DNA of 21,142 nt from RGIG8748 sp045576175 (GTDB lineage: Bacteria > Bacillota > Clostridia > UMGS1810). The position numbers and the translations under genes were made by a program. The notes beneath the pieces are model-generated. The model ran no database searches and was not told the DNA's origin. It saw only the letters and a list, made by a program, of their open reading frames with translations. The stretch spans positions 1 through 21,142 of the forward strand of contig JAZNFW010000048.1 of the NCBI GenBank assembly GCA_045576175.1. Reading direction: 5' to 3'. Shown piece by piece: positions 16,611-21,142 of the stretch. Position 1 is the first letter of the stretch. Each line of letters starts with the position of its first letter.

Positions 16611-17105
16611 TCAATATCCAAACTGACCGTTTAAAGAATCGTCGTCCTCTATCCATTCTGATACATTAATTACTTTGAATTCATCATCGGTAAGACGCAC
16701 AACAACCTTTTCTATGCCTGCGTTTATAATCATTCTCTTGCACATAGCACACGAATTTGCGTTGCCCACAAGCTCCTTTGTTACATAGTCTTTGCCCACA
16801 AGATACATAGTAGCGCCAATCATTTCTTTTCGGGATGCGCTTATTATGGCATTTGCTTCGCTGTGTACACTGCGGCAGAGCTCATATCTCTCACCACGGG
16901 GGATGTTTAACTTTTCTCTCATACAAAAGCCAAGGTCAAGGCAATTCTTTCTGCCTCTGGGTGCTCCTGTGTAGCCTGTAGATACAATTTCATCGTTGTT
17001 TACGATGATTGCTCCGTAGTTTCTTCTAAGGCAAGTGCCCCTTTCAAGTACTGTTTGTGCAATATCCAGGTAGTAATTGTGTTTGTCTCTTCTCTTATTC
17101 TCCAT
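16611..17105 (-). CDS. comEB: Deoxycytidylate (dCMP) deaminase, ComEB type
   Basis: Converts dCMP to dUMP for thymidylate synthesis. 164 residues, typical for ComEB-type enzymes. Zinc ligands are H81 with catalytic E83 (HSEANA), and C119, C122 (SCAMC). The substrate region GYTGAPRGRKNC and the LRRNYGAIIVNNDEIVSTGY strand-turn are intact. Its ATG shares one base with the recN stop (TAATG), so translation is coupled, and GGAG lies upstream inside recN. Confidence 0.94.
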   Translation of the reverse strand: MENKRRDKHNYYLDIAQTVLERGTCLRRNYGAIIVNNDEIVSTGYTGAPRGRKNCLDLGFCMREKLNIPRGERYELCRSVHSEANAIISASRKEMIGATMYLVGKDYVTKELVGNANSCAMCKRMIINAGIEKVVVRLTDDEFKVINVSEWIEDDDSLNGQFGY

Positions 17106-18787
17106 TAGCTTTCTCCTTTGAATTTATCAGCAAGCCGCACAAGCTCTTTGGCATTTTTTATTGCGGCATCCGTAATATCTGCTCCGCCAAGTGTTCTGGC
17201 AATTTCCTCTATACGCTCCTCATTTGAAAGAAGTGTTACATCTGTTTTTGTTCTGCCTTCGACGGTCTGCTTTTTGATAAGATAATGTACATCCGCCATC
17301 GATGCTATCTGCGGAAGATGCGTTATGCATATGACCTGCGAATGTCTTGCGGTTTTCCACAGCTTTTCGGCTATGCTCTGTGCCGCCTTTCCGCTTACAC
17401 CTGTATCTACCTCGTCGAATATAAGAAGTTTTTCGCTACCATAGGATGCGATAACTCTCTTTATAGCAAGCATTATTCGGGAAAGCTCTCCGCCCGAAGC
17501 TATCTTTGCAAGAGGCTTTAGTCCCTCGCCCGCATTTGTGCAGATTAAAAATTCCACATCGTCTGCTCCGTTGTCTTTCATATCCGCAGGTGTAAAGGAT
17601 GCTTCCATTTTTACACTCGGCATACAAAGGTCATTTAGTTCCTCTGCCACTTTGCCCAGTAGCCTTTCTGCATATTTTTTTCTTGCCTCGGTAAGCTTTG
17701 ATGCTAAAGCTCCTCTCTTTTCTTTTGTTTCTTTAAGAAGAGATGTAAGCTCTTCCATTCTTTTAAGACCAAATGTGAGAGAGTTAAGTTCTTCCTGCAG
17801 CTTGTCTTTTTTATTTAATATTTCCTCTATGGTTGGGGCATATTTATGCTTTAAATCATCTATTTCCGAGAGTCTTTCCTCCACAGAGTCTATTTCACCT
17901 TCGGCATTATCCACGCCATCGGCGTAATCCCTTATTACTCTTGCCTTGTCCGCTATTATATCGCCCGCATCGTTTAGTGCCTCGTATGCCTCGCTTAAGC
18001 TCTTGTCTATATCCGATATGGGCTCTATTGCCTTAATAGCCTTCCATATTAAATCATAAGCACTTTGGTTTTCGCCGCCGTAGAGGCTTTCGTACGCCTT
18101 TTGCGATGCCGAAGATACGGCAAAAGAATTTAATAAAAGCTTTTTTCGGCCCTCCAGCTCCTCGTCCTCTCCAATGTGGAGATTTGACATTTCAATCTCA
18201 TTTATCTGATATTTAAGAAGCTCTTGCCTTTTCTCTTTGTCCTTTTCGTTAGTCTGTATGGACGAAAGCTCTCTTTCTATCTTTAAGCACTCGCCGTGCA
18301 AAATGGCGTAGTCACTCTTTAAAGAGGCTATTTCCTCTCCGCCAAAGCCATCCAAAAAATCTATATGCGTCTTTTTAGAAAGAAGGCTTGTATTATCGTG
18401 CTGTCCGTGAATGTCTATAAGACAGTCGCCTGCTAATTTGAGCATAGCCGCAGTTACGGGAAGTCCGTCTATACGGCAGGTGCTTCGTCCGTCCTCGGAG
18501 AGCTCTCTTGTAAGCATTACTTCGTCTCCGATACCCATTCCGAGCGTGCCCGCAAGCAAGGCTGCCACGTCCGGCTGAATGCAAAACACAGCATCCACTC
18601 TTGCCTTTTGTTCGCCCGTTCTTATTATATCTCTATTTGCCCTTTGTCCTTTCAAAAGGTTTATCGAGTCTATAATGATAGACTTACCTGCACCCGTTTC
18701 ACCTGTCAGGATGCTAAAGCCTTCCGAAAAATCTATATTCACATTTTCTATAACCGCTATGTTTTTTATAGATAATGTTTTGAGCAT
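17105..18787 (-). CDS. recN: DNA repair protein RecN
   Basis: SMC-like ATPase recruited to DNA double-strand breaks. 560 residues, full length. Walker A GETGAGKS at 29-36, a long coiled-coil middle region, the signature segment IASGGELSRIMLAIKRV, Walker B LLIFDEVDTG from about 454 and the ITHLPQIASMADVHYLIKK H-loop region. The ATG at 18787 has AGGGGA 7 nt upstream, at the edge of argR, which ends 11 nt before. Position directly after argR is the conserved Firmicute arrangement. No LexA box is seen near it; it appears to depend on the nadK promoter. Confidence 0.97.
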   Translation of the reverse strand: MLKTLSIKNIAVIENVNIDFSEGFSILTGETGAGKSIIIDSINLLKGQRANRDIIRTGEQKARVDAVFCIQPDVAALLAGTLGMGIGDEVMLTRELSEDGRSTCRIDGLPVTAAMLKLAGDCLIDIHGQHDNTSLLSKKTHIDFLDGFGGEEIASLKSDYAILHGECLKIERELSSIQTNEKDKEKRQELLKYQINEIEMSNLHIGEDEELEGRKKLLLNSFAVSSASQKAYESLYGGENQSAYDLIWKAIKAIEPISDIDKSLSEAYEALNDAGDIIADKARVIRDYADGVDNAEGEIDSVEERLSEIDDLKHKYAPTIEEILNKKDKLQEELNSLTFGLKRMEELTSLLKETKEKRGALASKLTEARKKYAERLLGKVAEELNDLCMPSVKMEASFTPADMKDNGADDVEFLICTNAGEGLKPLAKIASGGELSRIMLAIKRVIASYGSEKLLIFDEVDTGVSGKAAQSIAEKLWKTARHSQVICITHLPQIASMADVHYLIKKQTVEGRTKTDVTLLSNEERIEEIARTLGGADITDAAIKNAKELVRLADKFKGES

Positions 18788-18798
18788 TTTTGTATCCC

Positions 18799-19251
18799 CT
18801 ACCCAATATACTTTTCAAGCTTTGAACTAAGGAGCTTTGCATCTCTTTCAGTTCGTACCACAATCATTATTGTGTCGTCGCCCGCTATGGAGCCAACTAT
18901 GTCATCTTTTACTACGGATTCGAGTGCAAAAGCTACCGCCTGCGCCGCACCTGTCATTGTTTTCAAAACAACTATATTCTGAGCATAGTCAGCTTTTACA
19001 AGGCACTCGCCAAGGATTTTCTTAAGCTTTGAGCTTGTGTCCGAGTCTGTCTTATTGCCCACTGTGTATTTGTAGGTGCCGTCATTTAAAAGCACCTTCA
19101 TAACCTTTAGTTCCTGCAAATCTCTTGAGGTGGTTGCCTGTGTTACATCGTATCCTTCGTCTATAAGAAGATTGGTAAGGTCGGTCTGTGTGGATACCAC
19201 TTTCTCGGATATGAGTTCTAAAATTTTCTTGTGTCTTTGCGATTTTGTCAT
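18799..19251 (-). CDS. argR: Arginine repressor ArgR/AhrC
   Basis: Arginine-responsive hexameric transcription regulator of arginine synthesis and breakdown. 150 residues. The N-terminal winged helix includes SQRHKKILELISEKVVSTQ and the recognition helix VTQATTSRDLQEL (36-48). The C-terminal oligomerisation and arginine-binding domain includes GAAQAVAFALE (101-111) and SIAGDDTI (121-128). The ATG at 19251 is 2 nt after the nadK stop, with GGTGG as ribosome site inside nadK. No arginine genes are in this window, so its targets lie elsewhere. Confidence 0.96.
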   Translation of the reverse strand: MTKSQRHKKILELISEKVVSTQTDLTNLLIDEGYDVTQATTSRDLQELKVMKVLLNDGTYKYTVGNKTDSDTSSKLKKILGECLVKADYAQNIVVLKTMTGAAQAVAFALESVVKDDIVGSIAGDDTIMIVVRTERDAKLLSSKLEKYIG

Positions 19252-19253
19252 TT

Positions 19254-20084
19254 CTAAACCACCCTTTTGCCTATAATGTTTTTGCGAGAGAGCACCTCAT
19301 ACACACTGCGGTCGTGAACCTTAATAAGCTTTGCTCTCTTGGGGCTTTCCGTAATTATTATTTCATCAAGGCTCTCAAGCTCAAAGCCGTGCTGTCCGTC
19401 TGTGGTGAGCATTGAACTCTTTGAAAAACAGTCCTTTAAGCATACCCTGATTTGCTTTTCGCTGGGAACCACTATGGAAACAGGCGAGCCTGTGTGCGGA
19501 CAGATTGGCGTTATGATGCTCTGAAAAAGCGATACATCGGTAATAGGTCCGCCAGAACTTAAGTTGTAGCCCGTGCTTCCCGTTGGTGTGGCGAGTATCA
19601 GCCCGTCTCCCTCGTAGCTAGCCACAAAAGAGTCGTCTATGTACACATCGGTGGCTATAATACGCCTAAACGATGAGCGGGATATTACAAAATCATTTAA
19701 TGCGGTATTGGAATAAATCTCTTTGCCCTGTCTTAGTACCGTGGCCTTTAGCATAAAGCGTTCTTCTGTTCGGTAATTGCCACTAAGAAGTTTTTTTACT
19801 GCCATTTCTATTTCGCTTTTTTCAACCTCGGCAAGAAAACCAAGAGTACCAAGATTAATTCCAAGTATTGCTATATCCATTTCTGCCGCCATTGATGCGC
19901 ACGAAAGTATAGTGCCGTCGCCGCCCAAAACTATAAGGGCATCAGCACCTGTTAAAACATTAGGATAATCCTCTGTATTGGTGGCATAAGTTACATTGTA
20001 ACCGCCTAAAAGAGATTTTACCAGATTTGTATATTTGAGCTCTTTGTCCTTTTGGATGTTTGTTATTATTGCAATATTTTTCAT
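19254..20084 (-). CDS. nadK: NAD(+) kinase
   Basis: Phosphorylates NAD to NADP. 276 residues. Diagnostic GGDGT at 54-58 (LIVLGGDGTILSCA), LGINLGTLGFL, ALNDFVISR, the substrate loop DGLILATPTGSTGYNLSSGG and TPICPHT. The ATG at 20084 has AAGGGG 9 nt upstream. First gene of the operon nadK-argR-recN-comEB-tatD with a near-consensus promoter. In many Clostridia dxs and a TlyA-type methyltransferase precede nadK; here the operon starts directly at nadK. Confidence 0.97.
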   Translation of the reverse strand: MKNIAIITNIQKDKELKYTNLVKSLLGGYNVTYATNTEDYPNVLTGADALIVLGGDGTILSCASMAAEMDIAILGINLGTLGFLAEVEKSEIEMAVKKLLSGNYRTEERFMLKATVLRQGKEIYSNTALNDFVISRSSFRRIIATDVYIDDSFVASYEGDGLILATPTGSTGYNLSSGGPITDVSLFQSIITPICPHTGSPVSIVVPSEKQIRVCLKDCFSKSSMLTTDGQHGFELESLDEIIITESPKRAKLIKVHDRSVYEVLSRKNIIGKRVV

Positions 20085-20125
20085 TATAAGGAGCCCCTTT
20101 GTATAAAAATATTATTATACACATA

Positions 20126-20154
20126 ATTATACACTCTATATATACAAAAGTCAA
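20126..20154 (-). promoter_or_regulatory. Sigma-A promoter of the nadK operon
   Basis: On the minus strand TTGACT (20149-20154) and TATAAT (20126-20131) are separated by exactly 17 bp. The leader is about 35 nt with no folded element of note. Confidence 0.85.
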
Positions 20155-20160
20155 ACAAAA

Positions 20161-20227
20161 AGGGATGTAAAATAAAGCTCCAAGCGCAAAAAACTTTTGC
20201 ATATGACAAAATGCGACATTATTCCCG
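20161..20227 (+). repeat. Single copy of the GGGATGTAAAATAAAGC repeat end
   Basis: AGGGATGTAAAATAAAGC at 20161-20178 matches the left end of the 2281-2525 element apart from one inserted base, and AAGCGC follows shortly after. No matching inverted partner was found nearby, so this may be a remnant or half element. A small hairpin GCAAAA-AAC-TTTTGC follows. It lies between the nadK promoter and the divergent promoter at 20228. Confidence 0.4.
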
Positions 20228-20256
20228 TTGACTTTAAACTTCTTATATGATAATAT
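20228..20256 (+). promoter_or_regulatory. Sigma-A promoter of the structured RNA / small protein unit
   Basis: TTGACT (20228-20233) and TAATAT (20251-20256) are separated by exactly 17 bp. Transcription would start at about 20262-20264, which is precisely the 5' edge of the long helix described next. Confidence 0.7.
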
Positions 20257-20261
20257 AAACT

Positions 20262-20411
20262 TGCGAACCAACTTAATACACTTTCAACGGCGCTCATTTT
20301 TATTTTGGTAAAAATGCAGGCTTTTTTAGCGCACGTTGAAGTATGCTAAAGTTGGTTCGCACCTAGAGCTGTGCATTTTTCGTGCGTCGGCTCTGTGCCG
20401 GCGCATTTTTT
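20262..20411 (+). ncRNA. Candidate structured RNA or leader RNA, class not recognised
   Basis: A long imperfect hairpin of 100 nt. P1 is a perfect 13-bp helix (20262-20274 with 20349-20361). P2 pairs ACTTTCAACG (20280-20289) with CGTTGAAGT (20334-20342), one bulged base. P3 is GCGCT (20290-20294) with AGCGC (20328-20332). P4 is CATTTTTA (20295-20302) with TAAAAATG (20309-20316), loop TTTTGG; an 11-nt bulge CAGGCTTTTTT follows. A terminator follows at 20383-20411. A promoter exactly at its 5' edge and a terminator after it argue for an RNA gene or attenuating leader. I cannot match it to a known riboswitch; it is not a T-box. Confidence 0.65.
20383..20411 (+). terminator. Terminator after the structured RNA, with a competing pairing
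   Basis: TGCGTCGGC (20383-20391) pairs with GCCGGCGCA (20397-20405), 9 bp with one G-U, loop TCTGT, then six T. Upstream AGAGC (20365-20369) can pair with GCTCT (20390-20394) and TGCA (20372-20375) with TGCG (20383-20386); this would disrupt the terminator arm and could act as antiterminator. Confidence 0.8.
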
Positions 20412-20442
20412 AATTTATACCAAACAAAAAGGAGAAAAGAAA

Positions 20443-20583
20443 ATGGTAGATTATAAAAAGATGTATTATGAGCTTTTTGGAAAAATAACAGATGTTATAG
20501 AACATCTTAAAAAGATTCAAGAGGATGCAGAAGAGAGATTTATCTCATTTGAGGAAGATACGACTGCTGTTTCGGATAGCTGA
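20443..20583 (+). CDS. Small hypothetical protein, 46 residues
   Basis: MVDYKKMYYELFGKITDVIEHLKKIQEDAEERFISFEEDTTAVSDS in two parts: residues 1-30 are predicted amphipathic helix (start MVDYKKMYYELFGKITDVIE) and the acidic tail follows from about 31. There is an excellent AAGGAG ribosome site 8 nt before the ATG. A longer in-frame reading from 20371 is rejected because it runs through the terminator. It resembles tiny helical proteins with a (M)xYxKMYxxLFxxITDxIE start that I associate with Clostridia phage and mobile regions; this is recollection, not a search. No catalytic motif. It is downstream of the candidate leader RNA, and no other promoter is seen between, so expression may need terminator read-through. 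Confidence 0.75.
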   Translation: MVDYKKMYYELFGKITDVIEHLKKIQEDAEERFISFEEDTTAVSDS

Positions 20584-20661
20584 AGGGGTTTAACTTTATT
20601 TTTTAATGAGTGCCTCAACACAAAGAAAAGATTTTAATTTTTAATTATTCGGGAAAAGACC
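20584..20661. other. AT-rich intergenic segment without recognisable feature
   Basis: Between the small protein stop and the first palindrome. It has T- and A-rich runs, no hairpin followed by T residues, no credible reading frame with a ribosome site and no clear promoter. Confidence 0.5.
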
Positions 20662-20691
20662 GTAGGGGTGACCTGCAGGTGTCACCCCTAC
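20662..20691. repeat. Palindromic repeat of the GTAGGGG type
   Basis: GTAGGGGTGAC (20662-20672) and GTCACCCCTAC (20681-20691) form a perfect 11-bp inverted repeat with an 8-nt loop CTGCAGGT. No T tract follows, so it is not a typical terminator. Similar GTAGGGGCGAC-style palindromes are, to my knowledge, common dispersed repeats in gut Clostridia. Confidence 0.65.
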
Positions 20692-20735
20692 AACCCCTCC
20701 CCGTCCGCTGTGAAATATGCAGGGAAACCAAAACT

Positions 20736-20857
20736 AAAAAGCCAAAGGCTAATCGTCGTTGCGGACGCGAGTATTTACTCGCTTGTCCTCACTAAACGGC
20801 AAATGTATAAGGGAACTGAGTTTGTACATTTGCCGTTTCCGATAGCTTTGGCTTTTT
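20736..20857. repeat. Three-way-junction inverted-repeat element
   Basis: The outer arm pairs 20736-20755 with 20840-20857: 11 bp AAAAAGCCAAA/TTTGGCTTTTT, then GCTA/TAGC and TCG/CGA, two single-base bulges. Inside are two separate hairpins: GGAC-GCGAGTA-TT-TACTCGC-tt-GTCC (20763-20788) and a perfect 14-bp AAACGGCAAATGTA/TACATTTGCCGTTT (20794-20807 with 20825-20838). The whole folds as a Y or cruciform. The plus-strand outer arm runs into TTTTTATTTTT, so it might also terminate transcription from the small protein gene. Confidence 0.7.
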
Positions 20858-21004
20858 ATTTTTGCTTTCTTATTCCTGCATACTTCAAGGCGGAGTTTTT
20901 TGTTTTTGGTTAGATAGTTAATACTTTCATTTTTATTGTGCGTTTTGTAAATATATTAAAACAATCTTCTAATTAGAATACAAATTTTGATAAGCACAAA
21001 CCAA
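20858..21004. other. AT-rich spacer with imperfect inverted ends
   Basis: AGGCGGA (20888-20894) is inverted at TCCGCCT (21008-21014), and TTTTGGTT (20904-20911) at AACCAAAA (20999-21006). Between them is very AT-rich sequence with no gene. On the minus strand this is just 3' of the 6S RNA candidate, so part may serve as its terminator or processing region. Confidence 0.4.
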
Positions 21005-21142
21005 AATTCCGCCTAGGGCTTTTGGCGTAAAGAAAACCTCTCTTAAAAACGCAGATACACCGCAAACGGCACTTGACCTATTCAGTTCCATTAAGTCGGA
21101 GGCCAAGCGGGTCTTAGGAAGACAAGGGTCTCTTACAACTCC
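21005..21142 (-). ncRNA. ssrS: Probable 6S RNA, 3' portion; 5' end at or beyond the window edge
   Basis: 6S RNA binds sigma-A RNA polymerase by mimicking an open promoter. On the minus strand a perfect 10-bp apical stem (two G-U pairs) joins CGCTTGGCCT (21100-21109) to AGGTCAAGTG (21070-21079), with CCGAC just inside the apical loop. The 3' side continues TGCCGTTTGCGGTGTATCTG then CGTTTTTAAGAGAGG, and the 5' side has GTCTTCCTAAGACC, giving a large central bubble and a closing stem with UCUU/AGAG-type pairing. The sequence style matches what I recall of clostridial 6S RNAs. The exact 3' end is uncertain (about 21005-21037) and its promoter is outside the window. No reading frame competes. Confidence 0.6.

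Noticed and set aside
20371..20442. N-terminal extension of the small protein
   Set aside because: The extension translates the terminator hairpin; the ATG at 20443 has a far better ribosome site.
20610..20913. 61- and 81-codon plus-strand frames
   Set aside because: They cross the palindrome and the Y-shaped element, with no ribosome site and no protein-like composition.
1..21142. CRISPR arrays, transposases, prophage structural genes, tRNA or rRNA genes
   Set aside because: No regularly spaced direct repeats, no transposase or phage frames and no cloverleaf or rRNA signatures were seen on either strand.

Overview
The window is a conserved housekeeping stretch of a low-to-mid GC, endospore-forming Firmicute, most likely a gut-type member of the Clostridia. 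The evidence is the spmA-spmB sporulation pair, the nadK-argR-recN gene order, strong Shine-Dalgarno (SD) sites, sigma-A promoters with 17-18 bp spacers, a THF riboswitch in front of folT, and a GTAGGGG-type palindromic repeat of a kind I associate with gut Clostridia. No species can be named from the sequence alone.

Layout. alaS (1-1529, minus, 3' end outside the window) is divergent from recR (1684-2280, plus). A 245-bp repeat element with imperfect inverted ends (2281-2525) lies between recR and the convergent mutS2. A tight minus-strand operon then runs from 11016 down to 2576: comM, a membrane TPR protein, a shrunken LarC-like protein, an RluA-type pseudouridine synthase, a glycosyltransferase-CsaB fusion and mutS2. 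A plus-strand lipoprotein gene of unknown function (11195-11839) diverges from it. spmA-spmB (minus) and metG (plus) diverge from a shared region. folT (minus) follows a THF riboswitch and ends at a bidirectional terminator shared with metG. A second minus-strand operon, nadK-argR-recN-comEB-tatD (20084 down to 15834), runs without a visible terminator into the folT leader.

The right end (20161-21142) has few proteins and many structured elements. It holds a partial copy of the 2281 repeat end, a promoter driving a long imperfect hairpin RNA with its own terminator, a 46-codon small protein, a palindromic repeat, a three-way-junction inverted-repeat element, and on the minus strand the 3' part of a probable 6S RNA running off the window.

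Functional themes are translation (AlaRS, MetRS, pseudouridine synthase, MutS2/RqcU), DNA repair and recombination (RecR, RecN, MutS2), nucleotide and cofactor supply (dCMP deaminase, NAD kinase, folate uptake), arginine-responsive regulation (ArgR), cell-wall polymer modification (CsaB fusion) and sporulation. The best candidates for something undescribed are the RNA plus small-protein unit at 20228-20583, the three-way-junction element at 20736-20857, the 2281-2525 repeat, and the degenerate LarC-like gene.
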